The position numbers were made by a program, and so were the translations under genes. Positions 16,370 to 24,871 of a DNA stretch of 64,000 nt are shown piece by piece. The DNA lies in NCBI RefSeq assembly GCF_900111325.1, contig NZ_FOGW01000004.1:62001-126000 (forward strand), given 5' to 3'. The notes under the pieces are model-generated. The model was not told the origin of the DNA and did no database searches. It saw nothing but the letters and a program-made list of their open reading frames with translations. The stretch is from Lachnobacterium bovis. GTDB lineage: Bacteria; Bacillota; Clostridia; Lachnospirales; Lachnospiraceae. Each line of letters begins with the position of its first letter. Positions within the stretch are counted from its first letter, which is position 1.

Positions 16370-17311
16370 CTAGTGTTTATTAATATTTTCTTGTACTCTT
16401 CTATATAATTCTTTAGCTGCATTATAACCCATTTTCTTTTGTCTATGGTTAACAGCTGCAGTTTCACATATTACAGCAAGATTTCTACCAGGTCTGATTG
16501 GTAAAGAGTGACAAACCACTTTATTACCAAGATACTCAATATATTCTTCTTCTAACCCAAGTCTATCATATTCTGCATCTTTCTTCCAATCTTCTAATTT
16601 GATAACTAAATCAATTTGCTGTTTTTCCTTTACGCATTCTACACCATAAAGTGCCTTTACATCAATAATACCAATACCTCGTAATTCAATAAAATATCTT
16701 GTGATATCAGGTGATGTTCCAATTAGCGTATGATCGTCAACTTTTCTGATTTCAACAACATCATCAGTTACAAGTCTGTGACCTCTTCTGATTAATTCAA
16801 GTGCAGCTTCACTTTTTCCAATTCCACTTTCACCTGTAATCAATAATCCCTCACCATATACATCAACTAACACACCATGAATTGTAATGCATGGAGCAAG
16901 TTGCTCACCTAACGTATGGATTAATTCAGCCATAAAAGCTGATGTCGCACTACTTGTACCAAGAACTGGCACTTGATTATCTCTTGCAACTTCTAAAAAT
17001 ATTTTATCAGGTTCTAAATCTCTTGCAAAAATCACACAAGGAATATCAAATTTAAGAAACTCATTATAACGTGCCTTTTTTTCGTCATCTGATAATTTTT
17101 GAGTAAATGCGTACTCTACATTACCAATTATTTGAGTTCTCGACTGCTCAAAGTGTTCAAAATAACCACTTAATTGTAACGCCGGTCTATTAACATCTGC
17201 TGTTGTAATTAATCTTTGTTGCGTATCTAATTCTTCCGTATAATTTTTTAGGCCTAAAATAGTGATAATTTTATCAACACTTACACCTTCTACTCTTCCA
17301 ATACCACTCAT
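16370..17311 (-). CDS. hprK: HPr kinase/phosphorylase
   Basis: The 313-residue bifunctional enzyme phosphorylates Ser46 of HPr with ATP or pyrophosphate when sugar is plentiful and removes it when scarce, setting carbon catabolite repression. Walker A is GESGIGKS (160-167), the general base His is in IHG (144-146), and the HprK signature is RYFIELRGIGIIDVK (205-219). The start follows AAGGAGG. It heads the hprK-M18-murB-rapZ-whiA-lipid kinase series and has its own promoter upstream. A possible partner, an HPr-like protein, is at 29848-30096. Confidence 0.96.
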   Translation of the reverse strand: MSGIGRVEGVSVDKIITILGLKNYTEELDTQQRLITTADVNRPALQLSGYFEHFEQSRTQIIGNVEYAFTQKLSDDEKKARYNEFLKFDIPCVIFARDLEPDKIFLEVARDNQVPVLGTSSATSAFMAELIHTLGEQLAPCITIHGVLVDVYGEGLLITGESGIGKSEAALELIRRGHRLVTDDVVEIRKVDDHTLIGTSPDITRYFIELRGIGIIDVKALYGVECVKEKQQIDLVIKLEDWKKDAEYDRLGLEEEYIEYLGNKVVCHSLPIRPGRNLAVICETAAVNHRQKKMGYNAAKELYRRVQENINKH

Positions 17312-17400
17312 AGGATACCTCCTTGTTTTTTCTGTTTATAAATCAAAAACTTATAACAAATCATTTTATCATTCTTAAACAGCTAAGTCTTTTCAATTTT

Positions 17401-17429
17401 ATTTTATCACAGCAATAGATGTTATTCAA
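17401..17429 (-). promoter_or_regulatory. Promoter of the hprK operon
   Basis: On the minus strand TTGAAT (17424-17429), 17 bp and TAAAAT (17401-17406) lie about 90 bases upstream of hprK, in the gap after uvrC. Confidence 0.6.
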
Positions 17430-17458
17430 TTTAGTTTTAATTTATATTAGTATTCCAT

Positions 17459-19339
17459 CTAATTATTGTCTTCATACAAATCTTTATGAAAAAAATAATA
17501 AACATTTTGTGCTGCCATAAGATTCATTGAATCCGTCAACAATAAATCATCAATAGAGGCCTCTTTTATCTTATCTATAGACTGATATCGTTTCATCAAA
17601 GCCTTACGTCTAGTAGAACCAATTCCATCTATATCATCTAACACTGACCTAATTTGTGTCTTAGAGCGTAAACTTCTATGATATTCTATTGCAAATCTAT
17701 GAGCTTCATCTTGAATTCTAGTAATTAGTTTAAAGCCCTCACTATGCGTATCAATTGGGATTTCTACATTGTTATAATATAATCCTCTTGTTCTATGATT
17801 ATCATCTTTAACCATTCCGCAAACCGGAATGTTAAGATTTAATTCATCAAGAACTTTTTTACAAATATTAACCTGACCTTTTCCACCATCCATCATAATT
17901 ATATCCGGAAATCTGTTAAAGCTTCCAACTTCTTTATCTAACAAATTATCCTTTATCATTTGCTGTTCTTTTTTCCCATGTAAAAAACGTCTAGTTAACA
18001 CTTCATTCATTGATGCGTAATCATCCGGACCACTAACAGTTTTTAATTTGAATTTGCGATAATCACTTCTCTTAGGCTTTCCTTTTTCATAAACGATCAT
18101 AGAACCTACAGTCTGAAAACCATTTATATTCGATATATCAAATGCTTCTATTCTATTTAGATCATTTAAACCTATTAGCTTTTCAATTTCTTTGACTGCA
18201 CCAATGGTTCTTCCTTCTTCTCGTTTAATCTTTTCTTTATCTTGGGTAAGAATCAACCTTGCATTCTTATATGCAAGCTCAACTAATCTTTCTTTCATTC
18301 CTTTTTGTGGAACCTTAATTATTACCTTACTGCCTTTTTTATTAGATAGAAATTCTTCTATTATTTCTTTATCTTCGATATTTTCTTGTAGCATGATTTC
18401 CTTAGGTATAAACGGTGTTCCTGAATAAAATTGTTTTACAAAATTATATAAAATATCTGTTTTCTTCTCTTCTGTTCCAACTCTAACATTAAAATGATCT
18501 CTTCCAATTAGTTTACCTGAACGAATAAAAAATACTTGAACAACCGCATCCGTACCATCAGAAGAAACTGCAATTACATCCTTATCTTCACCGTCAGTAT
18601 TGGTTATTTTTTGTTTTTGAGCTATTTGATTAACACTATTTATTAATTCTCTATACTCTATTGCTTTTTCAAATTCTAAATCTTCAGATGCCTGCTGCAT
18701 TTTCTCCGTCAACTGAGTAATAACCTTTTCGTAATCACCATTTAAAAAAACAATTATATCTTGGATTCTTTTTTTATACTCTTCAGAAGAAATATATCCT
18801 TGACACGGAGCATCACATTGATGAATATGATAATTCAAACACGCCCTTTCTTTTCCAATGTCTCTTGGTAAATTTCTGTTACAAGTTCGTATTTTATATA
18901 TCTTATTCACCAAATCTATTGTGTCTTTTACTGCCATTGAACTACTATATGGTCCAAAATATTTTGCTTTATCCTTTTTTAATTTTCTCGAAAAAAGAAC
19001 TCTTGGAAAGTCCTCTGCCACAGTAACTTTTATATAAGGATACGTCTTATCATCTCTTAGCATCGTATTATATTTTGGAGTATATTCTTTAATAAGATTA
19101 CACTCTAATACTAATGCTTCTAACTCTGAATCAGTGACAATATATTCAAATCTCATTATATGTTTTACCATTTGTCTTTTTTTTATTCCTTCATCATGGC
19201 TAGCTTGAAAATATTGTCTTACTCTGTTCCTTAAGTTTTTAGCTTTTCCAATATATATTATGACATCATCTTTATCATGCATAATATAAACTCCCGGATT
19301 AACCGGGAGTTTTTTTAATTCTTCTTGTATGTCGAACAT
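17459..19339 (-). CDS. uvrC: Excinuclease ABC subunit C
   Basis: The 626-residue nuclease makes both incisions in nucleotide excision repair together with UvrB. The N-terminal GIY-YIG domain is seen in GVYIMHDKDDVIIYIGKAKN; next come a Cys-rich stretch (CNRNLPRDIGKERACLNYH, then CDAPC), a UVR helix pair that binds UvrB (about 200-235), the RNase H-like second nuclease (FDISNINGFQTVGSM to IMMDGGKGQ) and C-terminal helix-hairpin-helix motifs. The ATG at 19339 is preferred; a GTG 9 bases upstream overlaps the AAGG ribosome-binding site. It follows ftsH by 47 bases and may be co-transcribed with it. A strong hairpin lies in its first codons (19288-19316). Confidence 0.96.
   Translation of the reverse strand: MFDIQEELKKLPVNPGVYIMHDKDDVIIYIGKAKNLRNRVRQYFQASHDEGIKKRQMVKHIMRFEYIVTDSELEALVLECNLIKEYTPKYNTMLRDDKTYPYIKVTVAEDFPRVLFSRKLKKDKAKYFGPYSSSMAVKDTIDLVNKIYKIRTCNRNLPRDIGKERACLNYHIHQCDAPCQGYISSEEYKKRIQDIIVFLNGDYEKVITQLTEKMQQASEDLEFEKAIEYRELINSVNQIAQKQKITNTDGEDKDVIAVSSDGTDAVVQVFFIRSGKLIGRDHFNVRVGTEEKKTDILYNFVKQFYSGTPFIPKEIMLQENIEDKEIIEEFLSNKKGSKVIIKVPQKGMKERLVELAYKNARLILTQDKEKIKREEGRTIGAVKEIEKLIGLNDLNRIEAFDISNINGFQTVGSMIVYEKGKPKRSDYRKFKLKTVSGPDDYASMNEVLTRRFLHGKKEQQMIKDNLLDKEVGSFNRFPDIIMMDGGKGQVNICKKVLDELNLNIPVCGMVKDDNHRTRGLYYNNVEIPIDTHSEGFKLITRIQDEAHRFAIEYHRSLRSKTQIRSVLDDIDGIGSTRRKALMKRYQSIDKIKEASIDDLLLTDSMNLMAAQNVYYFFHKDLYEDNN
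19288..19316 (+). terminator. Terminator-like hairpin inside the uvrC 5' coding region (antisense orientation)
   Basis: AAACTCCCGG and CCGGGAGTTT (10-bp perfect stem, ATTAA loop) are followed by a T run on the + strand, i.e. antisense to uvrC. In the uvrC mRNA it is the same hairpin without a T tract. Confidence 0.5.
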
Positions 19340-19386
19340 AATATTCACCTTATCTTTTATACTCGTTTACAAGTTATAAAAACATA

Positions 19387-21735
19387 TTAAATATTACTAT
19401 TGTTGTTATTATCATCGTTAGTATTATTTACATCATTTGTATTATTTACATCATTTGTATTGTTAACATTATCATTTGAAGCTTTATCGCTATTTGATTC
19501 CTGTTGTAAATCAATAACATATTTTTTGGATTCTTCAGCATCTTCTTTTAATAAATTTTGAATCAAATCATCCTTCTGAGGAACCGAATTTCTTGCAAAT
19601 CCAAATTCTCTTTCATATGGATTAATAGATTTTTCAACATTTTGTTGTTGAACCTCATCTACATTTTCTGTAGATTCAACTTCTTTGAAAGATTCAACTT
19701 CTCTTGTATCATCTTTTTTGCTTTCAGCTTCATCTTTTTTTGATAAATCTATAGTATTACCAGATTGTAATTTATGTACTTTTGATTCTTCTTCAGGTTC
19801 AGGAAGACCTTTCATCTTTCTATACATCTGCATGAATTCTTTACCTGTAATAGTCTCTTTTTCATACAAATACTCTGAAATAGCATCAAGAATCTCTTCA
19901 TTTTCTTTAAGCATCTTGTATGCTTCTTCATATGCATTATTAATGATGCTATAAACTTCTTTATCAACTAAACCTGCTGTATCTTCACCACAAATAAGAC
20001 CTGCACTGTTGCTTAAATATTGGTTTTCGATAGTTGCAAGACACATCATTCCAAATCTGTCAGACATACCATACATTGTAACCATTGCTCTTGCAATCTT
20101 TGATGCTTCTTCAATGTCATTTGATGCACCACTTGTGGCAACATTAAATTTAAGCATTTCAGCTGCACGACCACCCATATATGTAGTAATCTTAGCTAAT
20201 AACTCATCTTTAGTTCTTAGGAATTTTTCCTCTTCAGGTGTCTGTAATGTATAACCTAAAGCACCCATTGTTCTTGGTACAATTGTAATCTTTTGAACTG
20301 GTTCAGAGTTCTTAGTTAACGCAGTAACTAAAGCATGACCTACTTCGTGATAAGCGACTGTTTTTCTTTCTTTGTCACTCATTGCTCTATCTTTTTTCTC
20401 TTTACCACCTACTGCTACTATTTCAAAAGCTTCAAATAAATCTTCTTGATTAACAGCTTTTCTTCCATTCTTTACAGCGTTGATTGCAGCTTCGTTAATT
20501 AAGTTGGCAAGCTCTGATCCTACTAAACCTGCTGTTGCTAAAGCTAAAGCATCTAAATCTACTGTTTCATCCATGTTTACATTTTTAGAATGAACTTTTA
20601 AAGTCTCTAAACGTCCCTTTAAATCAGGATGATCAACAATAATTCGTCTATCAAAACGTCCTGGTCTTAATAAAGCCTTATCTAATACTTCAGGTCTATT
20701 TGTAGCTGCTAAAATAAGAACACCTTTTGATTGATCAAAACCATCCATCTCTGCTAATAACTGATTTAAAGTCTGTTCTCTTTCATCATTTCCGCCACCA
20801 TATCTGCTATCTCTGCTTTTACCAATTGCATCAATCTCATCAATAAATACAATACAAGGTGCTAATCTTTGTGCTTCTTTGAATAATTCTCTAACTCTAG
20901 ACGCACCCACACCTACGAACATCTCAACGAAATCTGAACCTGCAATTGAGAAAAATGGAACATTTGCTTCTCCCGCAACTGCTTTTGCAAGTAGTGTTTT
21001 ACCTGTTCCCGGTGGTCCAACTAATAAAGCTCCTTTTGGCAACTTAGCACCAATTTCACGATATTTTGCTGGATTATGTAAAAAATCTACTACTTCTTGT
21101 AATGATTCTTTTGCTTCGTCTTGGCCTGCAACATCCTTAAATGTTACTCCTGTACTTTTTTCAACATAAACTTTTGCCTTGTTTTTTCCAACTCCCATGC
21201 TTCCACCATCCATATGACGCGCAAACATTAAGAATAATAAAACAAGCAACGCTATAGGCATAATTAAAGATAAAACATTTAAAATAACTGTAGATGTATT
21301 ATCTGGAATAACTGCATTAAACTTAACTGGCTTATTGTTTTTAGTTCTTGCATCTTTTAAACGATCTACCAACTTAAGATCACTAATTCTTCCAGTATAG
21401 TAAGTTATTTCATATTTTTCACCTTTCTTTTTGATTAACTTGTAGTCAATCTCATAACTTCCTACTTTTACCTCTTTGATTTCGCCCTTTTTTAAATATG
21501 TCAAAAATTGATCATATGATGTTTCTTTAGAACTCATTTGACTGAAATTCTTACTGAATAATGACACTGCAAACAATGCTATTAACGCAATAAAAATAAG
21601 AGTCATAACAAATATTCCATTATTTTTATTGTTCTTTTTATTATTATTGTTATTGTTATTATTATTTCTATTGCCATTATTATTGTTATTATTCATATTA
21701 AAATTGTTGTAATTATTTTGTTGAAATTTACTCAT
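19387..21735 (-). CDS. ftsH: ATP-dependent zinc metalloprotease FtsH
   Basis: This membrane-bound AAA+ protease degrades membrane and unstable soluble proteins. Two helices (about 41-60 and 150-171) flank an extracytoplasmic segment. The AAA module has Walker A GPPGTGKT (240-247), Walker B IVFIDEIDA and the second region of homology NRPEVLDKALLRPGRFDR; the zinc site is H463-E-V-G-H467. At 782 residues it is well longer than the usual 600-650. The extra length is an Asn-rich N terminus (residues 6-39) and a C-terminal tail of about 130 residues that is acidic and ends in NDVNNT repeats (18-bp DNA repeats at 19421-19456). AGGA precedes the start. Upstream genes face away. Confidence 0.96.
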   Translation of the reverse strand: MSKFQQNNYNNFNMNNNNNNGNRNNNNNNNNNKKNNKNNGIFVMTLIFIALIALFAVSLFSKNFSQMSSKETSYDQFLTYLKKGEIKEVKVGSYEIDYKLIKKKGEKYEITYYTGRISDLKLVDRLKDARTKNNKPVKFNAVIPDNTSTVILNVLSLIMPIALLVLLFLMFARHMDGGSMGVGKNKAKVYVEKSTGVTFKDVAGQDEAKESLQEVVDFLHNPAKYREIGAKLPKGALLVGPPGTGKTLLAKAVAGEANVPFFSIAGSDFVEMFVGVGASRVRELFKEAQRLAPCIVFIDEIDAIGKSRDSRYGGGNDEREQTLNQLLAEMDGFDQSKGVLILAATNRPEVLDKALLRPGRFDRRIIVDHPDLKGRLETLKVHSKNVNMDETVDLDALALATAGLVGSELANLINEAAINAVKNGRKAVNQEDLFEAFEIVAVGGKEKKDRAMSDKERKTVAYHEVGHALVTALTKNSEPVQKITIVPRTMGALGYTLQTPEEEKFLRTKDELLAKITTYMGGRAAEMLKFNVATSGASNDIEEASKIARAMVTMYGMSDRFGMMCLATIENQYLSNSAGLICGEDTAGLVDKEVYSIINNAYEEAYKMLKENEEILDAISEYLYEKETITGKEFMQMYRKMKGLPEPEEESKVHKLQSGNTIDLSKKDEAESKKDDTREVESFKEVESTENVDEVQQQNVEKSINPYEREFGFARNSVPQKDDLIQNLLKEDAEESKKYVIDLQQESNSDKASNDNVNNTNDVNNTNDVNNTNDDNNNNSNI
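19421..19470. repeat. 18-bp tandem repeat encoding NDVNNT in the FtsH tail
   Basis: Two exact 18-bp units (19421-19438 and 19439-19456) plus a degenerate third. They keep the reading frame, so copy-number change would lengthen or shorten the tail without a frameshift. Confidence 0.8.
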
Positions 21736-22077
21736 TTACTTATGTCCTCCACGCCATCTTCTATAAGACAACTTATTTATGTTACAATACATTACTTATT
21801 ATATTTTAATTCTTATATAAAAGCAACTAACAAAAACTAAACTTTTTAACATTTACAGTTCGTTCATAAAAATTTTAAAAATTTTTTTCAAAATCTCTAG
21901 ATTATTTTTCCTCTAGGCTGTATAATGTTTTAGTTATATCAATAAATGATTTTACGTGCTAATTGTGCCGATTATCTAATTGAGATAATATAATGACTAT
22001 TATTATATACCATATATATATCATAATAGTTAAACAAAACTTAAAACAAATACCCTATTCTATTGAGGAGGAAAATC
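21736..22077. other. 342-base ftsH-pyrG divergent intergenic region
   Basis: It contains the ftsH promoter (21798-21826), a pyrG promoter candidate with TATAAT at 21921-21926 and only a weak -35, and about 145 bases of AT-rich pyrG leader. The leader has a 7-bp dyad ATTATCT/AGATAAT (around 21972-21990) and a longer ATAATAG/CTATTAT dyad. The run of initiating G residues and C-rich terminator known from Bacillus-type pyrG attenuation are not present. Confidence 0.6.
21798..21826 (-). promoter_or_regulatory. Promoter of ftsH
   Basis: On the minus strand TTGCTT (21821-21826), 17 bp and TATAAT (21798-21803) lie about 60 bases upstream of ftsH. Confidence 0.65.
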
Positions 22078-23682
22078 ATGCCCGTTAAATATGTCTTTGT
22101 TACTGGTGGTGTTGTTTCTGGTTTAGGAAAAGGAATAACAGCCGCTTCCCTTGGTAGACTTTTAAAAGCAAGAGGCTATAAAGTTACCATGCAAAAATTT
22201 GACCCTTATATCAACATTGATCCAGGTACGATGAATCCAATCCAACATGGTGAAGTTTTCGTAACTGATGATGGAGCCGAAACAGATTTGGACTTAGGTC
22301 ACTATGAGCGTTTCATAGATGAAAGTTTAACTAAAAATTCAAACGTTACAACTGGTAAAGTATATTGGTCAGTTCTTCAAAAAGAACGCCGTGGAGATTT
22401 TGGTGGAGGAACTGTACAAGTTATCCCTCATATCACAAATGAGATAAAGAGTCGATTTTATCGCAACTTCACTTCAGAAGATATGCACATTGCTATCATT
22501 GAGGTGGGTGGTACTGTCGGTGATATCGAAAGTCAGCCATTCTTAGAAGCCATTCGTCAATTCCAGCACGAAATCGGTCATGAGAATGCTATCCTCTGTC
22601 ACGTTACATTAATTCCATACTTAAGAGCTTCTGGCGAGCTTAAAACTAAACCAACTCAAGCAAGTGTTAAAGAGTTACAAAGTTTAGGTATCCAGCCAGA
22701 TATCATTGTATGTCGTTCAGAGCAGGAAATTGATCAAAATATCAAAGATAAAATTGCTCTATTCTGTAACGTTCCAAGTGAGCATGTTTTACAAAATCTT
22801 GATGTTGAGTACTTATACGAAGCTCCTCTTGCAATGGAAAAAGAAAACCTTGCAAAAGTAGCATGTGAGTGTCTACATTTGGATTGTCCAGAACCAAATC
22901 TTGATGATTGGAAAACAATGGTTGATAACCTACGTCATCCAGATAAAGAAGTTAACATTGCTTTAGTTGGTAAATATATTGCCTTACATGATGCTTATAT
23001 TTCAGTTGTTGAAGCTTTAAAACATGGTGGAATTCCAGAACATGCAACTGTAAATATTAAATGGGTTGATTCTGAACATTTAACAGAAGAAAACGCAGCT
23101 GAAACATTTAAAGACATTCATGGTATTATCGTACCTGGTGGATTTGGTAATCGTGGTATCGAAGGAATGGTAGTTGCTGCTAAATATGCTCGCGAAAACA
23201 AGATTCCATATCTTGGAATTTGTTTAGGAATGCAAATTTCAATTATCGAATTTGCTCGCCACGTATGTAACCTTCGTGACGCAAACAGTATCGAATTAAA
23301 CCCAAATACAACACATCCAGTCATTTCTCTAATGCCAGATCAAAATGACATTGAGGATATTGGTGGAACATTAAGATTAGGTGCTTACCCATGTATCTTA
23401 GCTTCTGATTCAAAAGCAAGAGAAGTATATGGAACTGATAATATTTCAGAAAGACACCGTCACCGTTATGAAGTAAATAACGATTATCGTAATATTTTAA
23501 TAGAAAACGGAATGAAGTTATGTGGTACATCACCAGATGGTAGAATCGTAGAAATGGTAGAAATTCCAGATCATCCTTGGTTTATCGCTACTCAGGCTCA
23601 TCCTGAACTTAAATCAAGACCAAATAGACCACATCCATTATTCCATGGTTTCATCAATGCTGCTACAAAATTAATCAAATAA
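22078..23682 (+). CDS. pyrG: CTP synthase
   Basis: The 534-residue enzyme aminates UTP to CTP with glutamine and ATP. The N-terminal synthase domain begins KYVFVTGGVVSGLGKG (P-loop-like), with QKFDPYINIDPGTMNP and EVGGTVGDIES. The C-terminal class I glutamine amidotransferase has GGFGNRGIEG, the nucleophile Cys in GICLGMQ, and the His-Glu pair in TQAHPELKSRP. The ATG at 22078 is preceded by GAGGAGG 6 bases away; upstream in-frame codons overlap that site. It is divergent from ftsH and converges on three small genes, sharing a terminator with them. Confidence 0.97.
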   Translation: MPVKYVFVTGGVVSGLGKGITAASLGRLLKARGYKVTMQKFDPYINIDPGTMNPIQHGEVFVTDDGAETDLDLGHYERFIDESLTKNSNVTTGKVYWSVLQKERRGDFGGGTVQVIPHITNEIKSRFYRNFTSEDMHIAIIEVGGTVGDIESQPFLEAIRQFQHEIGHENAILCHVTLIPYLRASGELKTKPTQASVKELQSLGIQPDIIVCRSEQEIDQNIKDKIALFCNVPSEHVLQNLDVEYLYEAPLAMEKENLAKVACECLHLDCPEPNLDDWKTMVDNLRHPDKEVNIALVGKYIALHDAYISVVEALKHGGIPEHATVNIKWVDSEHLTEENAAETFKDIHGIIVPGGFGNRGIEGMVVAAKYARENKIPYLGICLGMQISIIEFARHVCNLRDANSIELNPNTTHPVISLMPDQNDIEDIGGTLRLGAYPCILASDSKAREVYGTDNISERHRHRYEVNNDYRNILIENGMKLCGTSPDGRIVEMVEIPDHPWFIATQAHPELKSRPNRPHPLFHGFINAATKLIK

Positions 23683-23704
23683 TTCTGTAAACGGCTAAGT
23701 GGAC

Positions 23705-23768
23705 AAAAAAACCAGATTACATAAGATAAATGAGGCAATTCTCAAATATCTTTTGTGAATCTGGTTTT
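23705..23768. terminator. Long shared terminator between convergent pyrG and the small-gene operon
   Basis: AAAACCAGATT pairs with AATCTGGTTTT, and an inner AAGATA-TGAG/CTCA-TATCTT extends the stem. T runs lie on both sides, so it can act in both directions. Confidence 0.8.
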
Positions 23769-23771
23769 ATT

Positions 23772-23942
23772 TTACATTTGATGACGAACAACTTTATATT
23801 CATCGCCTGATTTATAAAATGGACAATTTTTATATGAACTTTGAACAAATCTTGCCATCTCATCTTCATCCATATTTACAGAACAATAATATTCTTCATC
23901 TTCATCATCATATTCATTATATGCACATGTATCACAAATCAT
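23772..23942 (-). CDS. Small Cys-containing acidic protein (DUF6472-like)
   Basis: A 56-residue protein starting MICDTCAYNEYDDEDEEYY and ending GDEYKVVRHQM. Four cysteines (3, 6, 20 and 40) could bind a metal ion, and the acidic middle plus the ending resemble the Lachnospiraceae family DUF6472 as I remember it. AAGGAG lies 7 bases before the ATG. It is the third gene of a run with ygjP-like and DUF4250 genes (gap 18 bases) and overlaps the end of the shared terminator. Function unknown. Confidence 0.8.
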   Translation of the reverse strand: MICDTCAYNEYDDEDEEYYCSVNMDEDEMARFVQSSYKNCPFYKSGDEYKVVRHQM

Positions 23943-23960
23943 GAATATCTCCTTTATAAT

Positions 23961-24137
23961 TTAAACGAATTTATTTTTTTTAGGATCATAAACATAGTCA
24001 ATACTATTTAATTTTTCGTTTATTGAATCTATATCAACTGAAAGTGATTTAGATAACTCTTCTAGAGACTCATAATTATCTCTTAACTGTGTATTAATAT
24101 AGCTTAATAACATTACTGGATCTTTTGGCATATTCAT
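23961..24137 (-). CDS. Small DUF4250 family protein
   Basis: A 58-residue protein, MNMPKDPVMLLSYINTQLRD at its N terminus and YVYDPKKNKFV at its end, matching the DUF4250 family pattern (MN-PKDP-MLLS, then a short helical middle with SVDIDSINEKL, then IDY-YD). The start is supported by GGAGAG 4 bases upstream. It lies between the metallopeptidase gene (15 bases) and the DUF6472-like gene (18 bases). No function is known for the family; it looks like a small soluble helical protein. Confidence 0.85.
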   Translation of the reverse strand: MNMPKDPVMLLSYINTQLRDNYESLEELSKSLSVDIDSINEKLNSIDYVYDPKKNKFV

Positions 24138-24152
24138 CAAACTCTCCTTCTT

Positions 24153-24749
24153 TTAAATTGCTGAATATTCATTCAGCCTCTTCCTCAAGTTCTTAGCCCC
24201 TGGAAGATAATGTTCCATCAAATTCCAGAAGTTTTTGTTGTGACTTGGTTCTATCAAATGTGTCAACTCATGTACCACAACGTATTCTACACACTCCCTT
24301 GGTACTCTTGCTAACGCCAAATTAAAATTCAAATGGTGAGTTCTTATATTACATGACCCCCATCTAGTTTTCATTTTTCTGATGGTAAAACCTGTAGATT
24401 TAACTCCCATAAGTTTTTCATATTTTATAATATAATTTTTTATTTCAAATTTCAAATATTCTCTGAGTTTTTTTTCTTCTTCAGAGCCTAACTTGTCAAA
24501 ATTATTATTTTTATGTTGCTTATCTATAACCCTTTGTCTCGTTGTATTAATCCACTCTCGTCTATCTAACAAGAACTCATTTAACCTTTTCTTAGAAATA
24601 GTATATGGAGCTGAAACCTTTACTTCACAAGTATTAACATCTACTTTCAGGTATAAATTTTTAATTTTTTTATATTGGACATGCACTATTATATTATCTA
24701 GTGCAATATCTTCTTTCTTTACAATACTCCTTGGGTTTACATTCTTCAT
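24153..24749 (-). CDS. YgjP-like metallopeptidase-fold protein
   Basis: The 198-residue protein has the YgjP/DUF45 pattern: RKMKTRWGSCN followed by HLNFNLALARVP and the zinc motif HELTHLIEPSHNKNFW (HExxH plus a third His). Such proteins resemble the M48/SprT metallopeptidases, but their substrates are largely unknown. The ATG at 24749 is chosen because GGAG lies about 8 bases upstream; an upstream in-frame ATG (24797) lacks a site and falls in a hairpin. It heads a three-gene unit with DUF4250 and DUF6472 genes. Confidence 0.85.
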   Translation of the reverse strand: MKNVNPRSIVKKEDIALDNIIVHVQYKKIKNLYLKVDVNTCEVKVSAPYTISKKRLNEFLLDRREWINTTRQRVIDKQHKNNNFDKLGSEEEKKLREYLKFEIKNYIIKYEKLMGVKSTGFTIRKMKTRWGSCNIRTHHLNFNLALARVPRECVEYVVVHELTHLIEPSHNKNFWNLMEHYLPGAKNLRKRLNEYSAI

Positions 24750-24764
24750 TTTTTTTCTCCAATC

Positions 24765-24805
24765 AAAAAGGTTATGACATATTTTAACATGCCACAACCT
24801 TTTTT
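24765..24805. terminator. Hairpin between the antiporter and the ygjP-like gene
   Basis: AAAAAGGTTATGACAT pairs with ATGCCACAACCTTTTT, allowing G-U pairs, with T runs on both sides. It probably terminates the antiporter transcript, but sits only 16 bases from the downstream gene start. Confidence 0.65.
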
Positions 24806-24871
24806 GCTAGTTTATAATAATTAAGTTTTAATAATCTTATAAAAAAATTATTCTGTTTTTTACTTATTTTG

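Noticed and set aside
21927..22077. Bacillus-type pyrG attenuator
   Set aside because: No GGG at the expected start and no C-rich terminator hairpin with T run in the leader.
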